DNA of 61,342 bases from a virus, in IMG/VR virus record IMGVR_UViG_3300036045_000010, positions 1 through 61,342 of that record; one strand, written 5' to 3'. The position numbers and the translations under genes were made by a program. Below the pieces are notes generated by a model. That model ran no database searches. It had not been told where the DNA came from and was given only the letters and a program-made list of their open reading frames with translations. This document shows, one piece after another, positions 40,592 to 49,044 of the stretch (the stretch's first letter is position 1; each line of letters begins with the position of its first letter).

Positions 40592-41155
40592 TCAGCGCCC
40601 CAGCTTGTGCTTGCGGATATAGGCGTCGGTTTCGGCCTCGCTGTCGCCCTGCTGCGCTCCACGCGCCCGGATACGATCTTCGAGCGCGAGATTGTAGCTA
40701 TCGATCGAGTTCGCGAGATTGGTCTTGTAGGCGCGCTTCTGAAACGCGAGCGCATCTGCGGCCTGGGCGTTCGCTTTCATTCCCAAGTAGAGCGATCCGA
40801 ACGCACCGATTCCTTTCGCGAGATCCCCCATGGCCGGCAGATTCCAGCTGCCGTTCTCGTTCAGGAACGTGTCTCGCATCCCGCCAAGCCAGCCGCCGCC
40901 TCCCGGCATCGCCGGCCCCTGACCCGGGATGGCGCCTTCGAGCCCCATCACGCCGGAATAGGGCGCTAGTCCCATGGGTCCCATGGGAGCTCCCGGTGCT
41001 CCCGAGAGACCCGGAACTGCGGGAACTGCGGGAACTGCGGGTCCGGGTAGGGGCGGCGTCAGCGACTGGCCGTAGCCGGCCAGCGTCATAAAGTTCGTGG
41101 TGGGCGCCGTCGCCGCCGTCGGCACCGGGGCTCCGAAAGTCAGATTGGGGAACAT
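40592..41155 (-). CDS. Small virion-associated protein, Pro/Gly-rich, 187 aa
   Basis: Starts MFPNLTFGAPVPTAA after GGAGG; the frame extends 10 codons upstream without a ribosome site. A Pro/Gly/Ala low-complexity region (about residues 35-95, with repeated VPAVPAVPG) is followed by a helical C-terminus resembling internal virion proteins (MKANAQAADALAFQKRAYKT). It ends 4 nt before the 659-aa gene. Confidence 0.55.
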   Translation of the reverse strand: MFPNLTFGAPVPTAATAPTTNFMTLAGYGQSLTPPLPGPAVPAVPAVPGLSGAPGAPMGPMGLAPYSGVMGLEGAIPGQGPAMPGGGGWLGGMRDTFLNENGSWNLPAMGDLAKGIGAFGSLYLGMKANAQAADALAFQKRAYKTNLANSIDSYNLALEDRIRARGAQQGDSEAETDAYIRKHKLGR

Positions 41156-41189
41156 GGAGCCTCCAGGCCGCCAGAGCAAGATCAACGGG

Positions 41190-43481
41190 TCAAGGGAGCC
41201 GGCCAGGAAGTTCGAGCGAGAGATCCGCGAAGCTTTCGATGAGCAGCGCGCTCATCTCGGCCAGATCCCCCCCGACCATCAACGTCCGGGTCAGGAAGGC
41301 GTCGCGTGTCTCGCCGAAGTGTTCTGCGGCGTCAGTGAGCAGCATAGCGTCAAATGCGACCGGTGTCGAACCAAGAATCTCAGCGGTCTTGGCTTCGACC
41401 TCCGCTATCCGGTCGGCGTAGGTCTCGCTTGCCGACGCCAGAGCTTGCTGAATCTCCAGCGTCTCGTTCTGAAGCCAGGTCCCGGCGCCGCTGGTCACCG
41501 CTTCGGTGAGCTTCATGAGGTTGTCGATGCGCAGCATCGCGCCCCAATCAGGCAGGTTTCCGGCGTTCACGATCGAGGTCGCCATCTGCAAGGTCACCAC
41601 CGCGATGACCTGCGCGAGGATCGCACCCCACTTGTCGCCGAGGACCTCCGTCGAAGCCTTCGCGACCCCGGTCATCAAAAGCACTCCCGCGACGCCGTTC
41701 ACCACGGCGCCGACCACTGCGCTCATGGCGCCAGTGACGCCGACCATCGCGCCGACTGCGGCGTTCGTCCCTAGAAGCCCCACGCCGGCGCCGAGGCCTG
41801 CGCCGGCGGTCAACACCGAAAACGCGATCGTCATCACCACCAGGACGATCTTGAAGACGCCCTTCTGATACCAGCGCGTCGTCACGACCTTGTAGCTGTT
41901 GACCATGACATGGCACGAATGCCCCGCCAGCTCGGCGGCTTTCGCCGCTCCGAGCTGGCGTAGCGTCGGGATGTGCAGGGGCAGGATGAAACCTGAGAGC
42001 TCCCCGTCCTCCAGCGCTTCCCGGGCCCCGATCTCCACGGCCTCCTGCTTGAACACCGTGTTTACGTGCTTGAACTCGGTGATCTCGAGCAGGCGGTAAC
42101 GCCGGGCCTCGAACTGGTGCAGCGCCACCATGCGCCGCTGGGAGCGCGGCCGGGTCCAACCGGCCAAGAGACCTGGTGCGTTCGGCATCTGAAGCTCCAG
42201 ATCCGAGCGCACCGTGAACCAGTATTCCCCCTTCTTCATCAGCGGCCTCGACACGCCGTCGAACCGGGCGGCGTTTCCGCTGCGCACCTCTTCAGCGATC
42301 ACACCCCATTTCAGGCGCAGATCGAAATCTTTGAGCCCAGGCATGTGCACCCGCAGCACGTTCTTCGCGTCCTCGGTGTCACGCGCCAGCAACGAGGAGG
42401 GTGGGGCAGGGGTCGCGCCGGCGCCGATCTGAGCCAGCCAGGCTTCCCACGACGCCCGCGCCTTACCGTTCTTGCCTCGGTTGGCGTAGAAGATCGCCGA
42501 GTTGGTCTGCACCGGCTGAAGCGCCATCAGGTTCTTCAGGAACTGGTAGATATATGCCTGACCCGCTCTGCTTTTAGTGTTGAGCGGTATTCCCTGAACC
42601 ACGAAGACAAAGTCCATGTCGTCAATTTTGTTGTGGTCCTCCAGCTCGTCGAGCACGTCATCGATCTTCCCGCCAGTCAGTTTTTTGAAGGCGATGGTGA
42701 CGTTCTCAAACTCGGCGTGATCCCGGATCGACTGGTTTTTCAGCCGCAGCGGAATCGCTGGCACGAACTCCTCGAGCTCGGTCGCGCTCGGGGTCAACGC
42801 GTCGAAGGCCGCGGTGCCCGATCCCATCCGGTAGGTGAAGAGCTCGTTCGGTCCGGTCGACCAAGCCCCGCTCACCGGATTTCGAGTCTGGATCCGATAA
42901 GCCACATAGAGCAGCCGCCGGGCCGCGGGACCCTCTGTTTCTTCCAGCGCCCAGAGCAAATCGGCCGGCGCCGGTAACTCCTGGGTCTCTCCCGGCAGTT
43001 GGATCACCAACGTCTCGCTGGTCGCATCGAACGCCACGTCCCAGCCGCCCTGATCCACCCCGAGATCGAGAGTGATCCCCGGTCGGTTGCGGCGAACCCA
43101 GTCCTCGGCCCAGTGCCCCAGATAGAGCTCCTCCACCTGGGCCGAGAGGATCTCCAGCTCCTGGTCACTCCCGAGCCCCAGCGCCGTCTTCAGAGCCGGA
43201 CCGATCTCATGGGCGGCCACCGAAAAGTCGGCTCCGAGACTGCCCGTGGGCATGCCAAAGACGTAATCGTCCTGAGCCCAGCGGAAAAACCGCCGGCTGC
43301 GCTGGAAGGCGCCGCTGCGCAAGCTGCTCGACAACGCCTGTCCGAGCCCCTCCCGAGATCCCGACAGAGCCGCCGAAAGCGCCACCGAAGGCAGCACCCG
43401 CGGGATCTTGTCGGGATCGCCCGCGAGATTCCACAAGGACGAGGCGACGTAGACCTTCCGCTCGGAGGAGAACAGGCCCAC
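41190..43481 (-). CDS. Large virion structural protein with membrane-like segments, 763 aa (N4 gp54-like)
   Basis: A soluble N-terminal 540 residues is followed by a long hydrophobic block (about 548-660: FKIVLVVMTIAFSVLTAG, AVVGAVVNGVAGVLLMTG, ILAQVIAVVTLQMAT) and a helical C-terminus. Ejected podovirus proteins with such segments may form a channel across the host envelope. No enzyme motif was recognised. The placement between capsid genes and internal proteins fits N4 gp52-gp54. Confidence 0.6.
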   Translation of the reverse strand: MGLFSSERKVYVASSLWNLAGDPDKIPRVLPSVALSAALSGSREGLGQALSSSLRSGAFQRSRRFFRWAQDDYVFGMPTGSLGADFSVAAHEIGPALKTALGLGSDQELEILSAQVEELYLGHWAEDWVRRNRPGITLDLGVDQGGWDVAFDATSETLVIQLPGETQELPAPADLLWALEETEGPAARRLLYVAYRIQTRNPVSGAWSTGPNELFTYRMGSGTAAFDALTPSATELEEFVPAIPLRLKNQSIRDHAEFENVTIAFKKLTGGKIDDVLDELEDHNKIDDMDFVFVVQGIPLNTKSRAGQAYIYQFLKNLMALQPVQTNSAIFYANRGKNGKARASWEAWLAQIGAGATPAPPSSLLARDTEDAKNVLRVHMPGLKDFDLRLKWGVIAEEVRSGNAARFDGVSRPLMKKGEYWFTVRSDLELQMPNAPGLLAGWTRPRSQRRMVALHQFEARRYRLLEITEFKHVNTVFKQEAVEIGAREALEDGELSGFILPLHIPTLRQLGAAKAAELAGHSCHVMVNSYKVVTTRWYQKGVFKIVLVVMTIAFSVLTAGAGLGAGVGLLGTNAAVGAMVGVTGAMSAVVGAVVNGVAGVLLMTGVAKASTEVLGDKWGAILAQVIAVVTLQMATSIVNAGNLPDWGAMLRIDNLMKLTEAVTSGAGTWLQNETLEIQQALASASETYADRIAEVEAKTAEILGSTPVAFDAMLLTDAAEHFGETRDAFLTRTLMVGGDLAEMSALLIESFADLSLELPGRLP

Positions 43482-43512
43482 GTCGTTCGATCCCCCTGAT
43501 CCGGTTCAGGCG

Positions 43513-44673
43513 TCAGATGTCGAGGTTGCCGCGGAGCCCCGTCAGCATCGAGTTGATCGCCGCGTCCTGGATCGAGGTTGGCGGCGTCAGGCCTTCGTCC
43601 ATGGTCTTCTGGGTGATCCAGGTGTCGATCAGCATCTTCGCCACCTTGGTCTCCGCGTCCCGCTGGTAGCTGGTGATCTGCTGCTGGTAGAGCTCCTTCT
43701 GGATGCCCATGCCGCCGGCCACCGTCGCTCCGTCCGATCGGGTGTCGAGCGTCTTCGCCCGGTGGCTTTCGGTCTGCTCTCGGGTGTTCTGGAGCTGGGC
43801 CGGCAGCAGGAAATCGTTGGTGTAGCTCTTCCCCGCGGTGTCGGCCGTCACTCCCGCCACTTGCGCCGGCAGCACTTCCTCAAGCTGGTACTCCGAAAGC
43901 GCCCGCTCGCTTACGAGTTTCGCGACCTGGGCGGGCAGCACCGAGGCGGTCTCGTAGAGCACCTGGCTTTCCTGGGCGGCCTTGATCGAAGTGGCGGCCA
44001 CCAGGTCCAGTCGCTGGGCCGGAAGGATCTGCGTGGTCTGATAGGTAAGCTGCGCCACCTGGGCGGGCAGGAGGTGTTCGAGCTGGTACTCGGCCTGGTG
44101 CGCCTGCACATGCGCGAGATCGAAGTTCATCGCCTCCGTTGCGAGCTTCATTTTCGAAAGCGCGTAGTCGGCCTTGCCCGTCTCTGCCTGGGTTTTAGCC
44201 AGGGCGTAACGCACCTTGGCTTCCTCCACCGCGACCCGAGCGCCCACCACGGCGATCCGTGCCGCCTCCGCCTGGGACTGGGTCAGCATGGCTTGCCAGC
44301 GGGCCTGATCTCGGTTGAGCAGGTACTGCACCGCGGCGTTCATCACGTTCGCCGTCGAGGCGATGTAGGCCTCGGCGTACTGGGCTCCGGTGATGCGGCC
44401 CTTCTCGAACTCTTGGGCGAGATGGGCGGAGACAGCCTCCATCAACCCGTCGAAGAGACCTGAGCCCTCCACCTCTCGCGAAGTGAGGTCCGCCTCGGTC
44501 AGCGCCTCGATTTCGATGTCGGTCGGCGTGGGGATCTGAAACAACGCATCGTCGAAATCGACGATCGGAATGTCGACGACCACGTCGGCCGTCAGCGTCG
44601 CGAATAGCTCCTGAGCCTCGGCGCCGCCGGGGTTCGGGGCTTCGGGATCGAGGTCGCCGTGCAGCGTGGCCAT
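43513..44673 (-). CDS. Virion protein with five LPAQ repeats, 386 aa
   Basis: Helical protein whose residues 200-300 contain five repeats centred on [IVL]LPAQ: LLPAQVAQL, ILPAQRLDL, VLPAQVAKL, VLPAQVAGV and LLPAQLQNT, spaced about 16 to 30 residues apart. Heptad-like helices flank them, so an elongated trimer or multimer is likely. The N-terminus is acidic. Position next to the capsid genes suggests N4 gp55 or a related structural protein; the function is not established. Confidence 0.6.
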   Translation of the reverse strand: MATLHGDLDPEAPNPGGAEAQELFATLTADVVVDIPIVDFDDALFQIPTPTDIEIEALTEADLTSREVEGSGLFDGLMEAVSAHLAQEFEKGRITGAQYAEAYIASTANVMNAAVQYLLNRDQARWQAMLTQSQAEAARIAVVGARVAVEEAKVRYALAKTQAETGKADYALSKMKLATEAMNFDLAHVQAHQAEYQLEHLLPAQVAQLTYQTTQILPAQRLDLVAATSIKAAQESQVLYETASVLPAQVAKLVSERALSEYQLEEVLPAQVAGVTADTAGKSYTNDFLLPAQLQNTREQTESHRAKTLDTRSDGATVAGGMGIQKELYQQQITSYQRDAETKVAKMLIDTWITQKTMDEGLTPPTSIQDAAINSMLTGLRGNLDI

Positions 44674-44721
44674 CGGGGCGTCTCTTTCGTTAGAGGCTCA
44701 AAAGGGGTAGTCGCAGGTCCA

Positions 44722-44754
44722 AGAGCAAGGCCCCCGAACCGGGGGCCTTGCTCT
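44722..44754. repeat. Strong stem-loop between late genes
   Basis: A perfect 14-bp stem, AGAGCAAGGCCCCC (44722-44735) with 44741-44754, and a 5-nt loop. No T-run follows on the - strand, so it may be an mRNA-processing or stabilising element or a weak terminator between the 96-aa and 386-aa genes. Confidence 0.55.
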
Positions 44755-44760
44755 GTCTCT

Positions 44761-45051
44761 TCAGCGCAGGATCGAGTTCTGCAGATCCGGTCCCGGCCTT
44801 TCTTTCGTCACCCATTTGCGGGTTTTGATCGCGTAGCCCTCGAGCTCCCAGATCTTGTTCCGGGCGTTCGTATATGCTGCGTTCTCTCCCAGCCCTCGAT
44901 CGTAGTTCGCCGGATCGATCACGTTCGACTGGCCGGTCACCACCGCTCCGTTCGTCAGCGTCAAGACGCAGATCGTCAGCGTTCCCACATAGAGGTAGCT
45001 GGCTTCGGCGATCAGATCGTCGATGACTTCGGGGGTGAGCTTCATGGTCAT
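44761..45051 (-). CDS. Phage Gp49-like protein, 96 aa
   Basis: The pattern TICVLTLTNGAVVTGQSNVI followed by NARNKIWELEGYAI fits the Gp49/Gp66 phage protein family (unknown function, widespread in phages). Its ATG overlaps the stop of the preceding gene (ATGA). An in-frame ATG two codons later is also possible. Confidence 0.7.
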   Translation of the reverse strand: MTMKLTPEVIDDLIAEASYLYVGTLTICVLTLTNGAVVTGQSNVIDPANYDRGLGENAAYTNARNKIWELEGYAIKTRKWVTKERPGPDLQNSILR

Positions 45052-45758
45052 TCTCCCATCCCCCGAGCCGCGGCCTGCTGTCGGGCGAGCTGAGCCAGCT
45101 CGGCCGGCGTCAGAGGCGGCAGCACTTCGAGGTTGAACTCCGGGACCCAGCGCTGATCCACGATGATGTGGCCCACCTTTTTGGGGTCCTTCCGGGTCTT
45201 GATCTGGAGGAACTTGCGGTTCCGCAGCTCCTCGTAGAGCACGTAGGGGATGTGATATCCCTCGTCGGTGGCTTCACCGTAGGGGATGAACTTCTTTACG
45301 ATCCCCAGATACCGGTTGGCCACCGTGAAGATCTCGCCCTGCAGGTCGCGCTTCGCGGGATTCATGTTGGCGATCCGCACCCGCACCAGGCGGAGCTGCT
45401 CCGCGCGCTGCTGGCCGCGCAGCTCGATCTCGCGTTCCTGCGCCGTCATCGCCCGGACCTTGCGAGCGCCGGCGGGCGCCACCGACACGGGCGCCTCTTC
45501 GTCTTCGTCGGCGTCCATTTCATCGATCTCCGTCTCGTCGGCCTCGTCGGCCTCGTCGGCCTCGTCGAGCTCACTGAGATCCTCGGTGTCGCCGACTCCC
45601 AGTCGTGCGTTCACCCGGTTCCTCAGCGTCTCGAGACCGATGTTGTTCGAGAAGGTCAACCCGAGCTGGGTTGCCCGGCGCTTAAGATGATCAAGCTCGC
45701 TCACCGGCGTCTCGTCGTCTTCGTCGTTCGTGGTCTGGTTGGCCATCTGGTCGGGCAT
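45048..45758 (-). CDS. Structural or assembly protein with LEM/HeH-like N-terminus, 236 aa
   Basis: Residues 20-50 (HLKRRATQLGLTFSNNIGLE) resemble HeH/LEM-type helix-extended-loop-helix motifs. An acidic repeat tract follows: tandem 9-bp repeats encoding EAD three times, then DADEDEEAP. The C-terminal half is well folded (YHIPYVLYEELRNRKFLQIK). ATG 45758 was chosen; a TTG at 45767 and an ATG at 45746 are alternatives. Position directly downstream of the major capsid gene suggests a head-completion or decoration role. Confidence 0.6.
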   Translation of the reverse strand: MPDQMANQTTNDEDDETPVSELDHLKRRATQLGLTFSNNIGLETLRNRVNARLGVGDTEDLSELDEADEADEADETEIDEMDADEDEEAPVSVAPAGARKVRAMTAQEREIELRGQQRAEQLRLVRVRIANMNPAKRDLQGEIFTVANRYLGIVKKFIPYGEATDEGYHIPYVLYEELRNRKFLQIKTRKDPKKVGHIIVDQRWVPEFNLEVLPPLTPAELAQLARQQAAARGMGE

Positions 45759-45829
45759 CTGGATCAAGTCTCGCTAGTTGTGGAGGTGCTTGGAGAGGTG
45801 TTTGAAGCGGTTAGGTGTGGTGTAAGGCC

Positions 45830-45857
45830 GGAAGCCGGGGGTCATCCCCCGGCTTCC
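45830..45857. terminator. Stem-loop after the major capsid gene
   Basis: GGAAGCCGGGGG (45830-45841) pairs with 45846-45857 around a 4-nt loop, just after the capsid stop on the - strand. There is no T-run. Such a hairpin commonly trims or stabilises abundant capsid mRNA. Confidence 0.5.
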
Positions 45858-45870
45858 GTCAGCGTCCGGA

Positions 45871-47310
45871 TCAGATCCGGGCGATGGTCTTCAGCAGCGC
45901 CAGACGCTCGGGCCGCAGGATCATGATCCCGTAGTACCACTTGATCGAGCTGAACCCGGTTTCGCCGTAGGGATCGTTCCGATCGGCGGTCTCCTTGCCC
46001 GGCATCTTGGTGGTGATGACGAACTTCAGCATCTTGCCGCCGGTCTGGAAACCGATCGTGGTGAAAGACCCTTCGCCCACGACCAGCATCGGGAACACGT
46101 CGTAGCGCCCGTTGGTGGCCATGTAGCCCGGGTTGGAGCCCTCCGCTGCGCCCGCGCCGGCCCAGTGCAGCATCTCCGGAACCACGACGAAGCGGAACTG
46201 GTCGACCGAGCCGATCTCCCCGTTCAGGACCGTGCCGCCCGCGCCGTACTGGTGCGCCGGCACGAAGGCGGGGTTGTTGAACGGGTCGACCATCGCCTTC
46301 ACGATCGACTCCAGCTCCGACCCGATGAAGATCACCCGACCGGAGTTGATGGTCTTGGTGTCGATCATCCGCGACCCGGAGATGACCTTGGTGTTCTTCG
46401 GGGTGCGGTTGTCGTTGAGGATCCGGCTCAGCCGGGCCAGGTCGTCGTAGTCCACCTTCGAGGGGGTCGCGCCCTCGCCGGTGACGGTCGCCGCCGAGGT
46501 GGCCGCGCCCGCATAGACCACGACGCCGGCGCCGGCGACGAGGTCCTTCTGCAGCACCGCCTCGGAGAGCTGCACCGCGCCGGTGACCATCTCCCGCGAG
46601 ATGTGGCTGTAGAGCTCCTCGTCCGAGTCGAAGTCGAGCGACTCCTGGGTGAACTCGGTGAAGAAGCCGAACTTGTGGATCGAGCCCTCGCGCAGCACGC
46701 GGGTGAAGCCCACGCGGTTGACGCGCCCGCCGGTCTCGGTCAGCGTCGGCAGCTTGCCGGCGATGGTGCCGAAGTCCTTGGACGAACCGTAGAGATTGCC
46801 CGCGGCCGGTTCGGCCGAAACGCCGAGATTGAGCGCGACGACGGCGTTCTTCTTGGTGGTGGTGTTGTAACGCACCGAGAGCGGCCCCACCAGGGTGAGG
46901 GTCGCGAGCCCGGTGCCGGCCGAACCATCCGCCCCGGCGGTGGCCACGAGGCGCGAGCCGACGTTGTCGTTGATCGCGGTGGCGGCCGCGGCCTTCGAGG
47001 CGTTCGCGATGGCCAGGGTTGCCGAGGGGAAGGTTACCGACCACTCAGTGGCGGCGATGGTCACGCCGGCCGCGTCGATACCCTGGTCGTTGACGTTGCG
47101 GTCGTCGAGCAGGGGGATGTAGTGGTAGGCCTTGATGGTCTTGCCGTAGTGCTTCGGCATCGCCGTCACGTCGGCGAGCGACGTGAAATACATCTCCTTC
47201 TGGGCCTCGATCAGCGCTTTGCGCTGATAGACCATGATGTTCATCTGGGCGGAGCCGTCGCCCTCGATGGACGACGGCACGCCGCCGGCCGGGTTGTTGT
47301 AGGTCAGCAT
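45871..47310 (-). CDS. Major capsid protein (N4 gp56 family)
   Basis: Protein of 479 aa. The segments [20 protein letters not shown] near the N-terminus, [20 protein letters not shown] and [20 protein letters not shown], and FGFFTEF are typical of the N4-gp56 family of HK97-fold capsid proteins. The middle has a Gly/Ala/Thr-rich insert (about residues 95-150). Its place downstream of a scaffold gene and upstream of small head proteins matches N4. Confidence 0.88.
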   Translation of the reverse strand: MLTYNNPAGGVPSSIEGDGSAQMNIMVYQRKALIEAQKEMYFTSLADVTAMPKHYGKTIKAYHYIPLLDDRNVNDQGIDAAGVTIAATEWSVTFPSATLAIANASKAAAATAINDNVGSRLVATAGADGSAGTGLATLTLVGPLSVRYNTTTKKNAVVALNLGVSAEPAAGNLYGSSKDFGTIAGKLPTLTETGGRVNRVGFTRVLREGSIHKFGFFTEFTQESLDFDSDEELYSHISREMVTGAVQLSEAVLQKDLVAGAGVVVYAGAATSAATVTGEGATPSKVDYDDLARLSRILNDNRTPKNTKVISGSRMIDTKTINSGRVIFIGSELESIVKAMVDPFNNPAFVPAHQYGAGGTVLNGEIGSVDQFRFVVVPEMLHWAGAGAAEGSNPGYMATNGRYDVFPMLVVGEGSFTTIGFQTGGKMLKFVITTKMPGKETADRNDPYGETGFSSIKWYYGIMILRPERLALLKTIARI

Positions 47311-47363
47311 CGAACTGGTTTCCTGTCTTCAGGGAGACGCGCCGGACGCTCGGTCTCGGGGCC

Positions 47364-48587
47364 TCAGAATGCGGTCTTGATCGCCATGATCTCTTCGTCG
47401 CTCATGCTGAGCGGATCGAAGCTACGGTTGACGACCGTGCTTTTGGTGGAGCCAGGGGCCATGGCGAGGGCCTTGGCTGCGGCTCCGGCGGGGGCCTGCA
47501 CACGGGCTCGGGTGGATCGCGTTCCCAACTCGCGAGCGGGCTGTGCAGCGGCGAGGGACGGCGCAGTTGAGACGACCGTCGTCGTCTTCGTGGCCGGATC
47601 CGGTTCGCGGGGCGGCGTCAGCTTGCCTGCGGCGTGGAGTTCGTCCCCGACGCTCTTGTAGGCCTGAATGAACGGAACGTTCCCGAACTCGCCGAGAACC
47701 TTGCGGCGTTCGAGTTCGGCGCTGATCTTGGCGTAGATGCCATTGGATCGCTGGCGATCGATGATTTCGAGGAGCGCCGGCTCTTCGAAGATCGCGTTCT
47801 TGCTCTCGGGGTCCCAGTCGGCGTTGATGACCTTGACCGTCTCCTTGCCCGTGGGCGTCTGCAAGACGTTCTCCAGGGCGTCGTGGAAGGCCATGTCCGC
47901 ATCGCTGACAACGTGATTGCCCGGGCGGTAGGTGGACTCGGCAGCGACGTCCAGGTCGAGCGGATCGACCTTGCCGTCCTGAAGCAGCTTCTGGATCGCG
48001 CCCTTGTCTCCTTTCGAGAGATCGATGAGATGCGCGATCCGGTCTTCTTGCAGGAGCCCGTTGTTCTCCAGCATGCGCAGCAGCTTCAGATTGGGCTTCA
48101 GTCCCTGCATCTTCTTGGTGTAGTTCACGCCCATCTGCATCAGACGAATAGCCTCCTCCGGGGAGGCCGGCGTGAAATCCCGCCCGTTCGCCTTGAACGG
48201 AGCCATCACCTGCTTGTAGAGCGCCTCGAAGTCCGGGGCCGCCGCTGCGGCAGGAGTCCCCGCCGGGGGCTGGGCGGCCGTTCCATCGTCTGCCGGCTGC
48301 TGTGGTGTGGTGTGACCCGAGGCCTCGGCGGACGGGGTCTTTCCGTCCGCGGCGTCGTGCTCGGATTCGTCCTCGGCGTCCGCTTCCGCGTCCGCTTCGG
48401 TCGAACCTTGCGTTTCCGTCACGCTTTCGGTTCCGGCCCCAGCGACAAACGTGTCCGCATCCGCCGCTTCGACGGAGTCCGTCTCCCGGGAGACCGGGAT
48501 CGGCGCCGTCGGCGCATAGCTCTCAGCCGCGTTGAGGAACTCCTCGTCGGACATGGTCTCGAAGTCGGGAACCGAGGGCGTGGTCAT
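47364..48587 (-). CDS. Probable capsid scaffold protein, 407 aa (N4 gp57 position)
   Basis: Very acidic, Ala/Glu/Asp-rich N-terminal 110 residues, followed by a helical middle (NYTKKMQGLKPNLKLLRMLE, LIDLSKGDKGAIQKLLQDGK) and another disordered stretch before a short conserved C-terminus. It is encoded directly upstream of the major capsid gene. Acidic, helical proteins in this position usually act as scaffolds. Confidence 0.6.
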   Translation of the reverse strand: MTTPSVPDFETMSDEEFLNAAESYAPTAPIPVSRETDSVEAADADTFVAGAGTESVTETQGSTEADAEADAEDESEHDAADGKTPSAEASGHTTPQQPADDGTAAQPPAGTPAAAAAPDFEALYKQVMAPFKANGRDFTPASPEEAIRLMQMGVNYTKKMQGLKPNLKLLRMLENNGLLQEDRIAHLIDLSKGDKGAIQKLLQDGKVDPLDLDVAAESTYRPGNHVVSDADMAFHDALENVLQTPTGKETVKVINADWDPESKNAIFEEPALLEIIDRQRSNGIYAKISAELERRKVLGEFGNVPFIQAYKSVGDELHAAGKLTPPREPDPATKTTTVVSTAPSLAAAQPARELGTRSTRARVQAPAGAAAKALAMAPGSTKSTVVNRSFDPLSMSDEEIMAIKTAF

Positions 48588-48594
48588 CGAGAGA

Positions 48595-48942
48595 TCACTC
48601 CGCTTCGAACTCGACGCCGTGTTCGGCGTGAATGTCGGCGATCGTTTCCCGGCCCTCGGCGATCTCGCGCGCCGCGGCGTTGCCCATCTGGAAGATGGCG
48701 CTCAGATACTGCCGGAACCGACTGATCGCCTCCAGCGCCGTCATCACTTCCGACTTGTGCGCGGCCATCGCCGGTTCGGCGAGCAGACTCACCAGGCGCA
48801 CGGCTTCTTCCTTCAGGTAGCCCTCGTCGAAGACCGCGATGAAGTCCGGATTCTTCCTCAGCCGGTTCAGCATGTCCCGACGGGCCACCAGCTTCTCGGC
48901 TTCGGCGATGGAGATCTCGATCTGCTCGACGTCGTCCTGCAT
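48595..48942 (-). CDS. Hypothetical late protein, 115 aa (N4 gp58 position)
   Basis: Entirely helical, with a coiled-coil-like N-terminus (DDVEQIEISIAEAEKLVARR). It is the first gene after the late promoter at 48994-49024 and ends 7 nt before the scaffold gene. No family was recognised. Confidence 0.65.
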   Translation of the reverse strand: MQDDVEQIEISIAEAEKLVARRDMLNRLRKNPDFIAVFDEGYLKEEAVRLVSLLAEPAMAAHKSEVMTALEAISRFRQYLSAIFQMGNAAAREIAEGRETIADIHAEHGVEFEAE

Positions 48943-48993
48943 CAGGGTTTTTCCTCTGTGTGTCGTCGCCGCGATCCTGCTGGCGACCTGTTC

Positions 48994-49024
48994 ATTATAA
49001 CCGAGATACCAGCAGTTAGGTCAA
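48994..49024 (-). promoter_or_regulatory. Sigma-70-like late promoter for the capsid operon
   Basis: On the - strand: TTGACC (49024-49019), 19-nt spacer, TATAAT (48999-48994), a perfect -10 with a slightly long spacer. It reads into the 115-aa gene, scaffold and major capsid genes. Its -35 overlaps one arm of the dyad at 49017-49037. Confidence 0.65.
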
Positions 49025-49037
49025 TACCACTGACCTA
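49017..49037. promoter_or_regulatory. Dyad operator candidate at the capsid promoter
   Basis: TAGGTCA (49017-49023) and TGACCTA (49031-49037) flank a 7-nt centre. Fourteen of the 17 core bases match the dyad at 38554-38570 when aligned. One arm overlaps the -35 box, a position suited to repression or to an activator contacting RNA polymerase. Confidence 0.6.
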
Positions 49038-49044
49038 TTTAATT

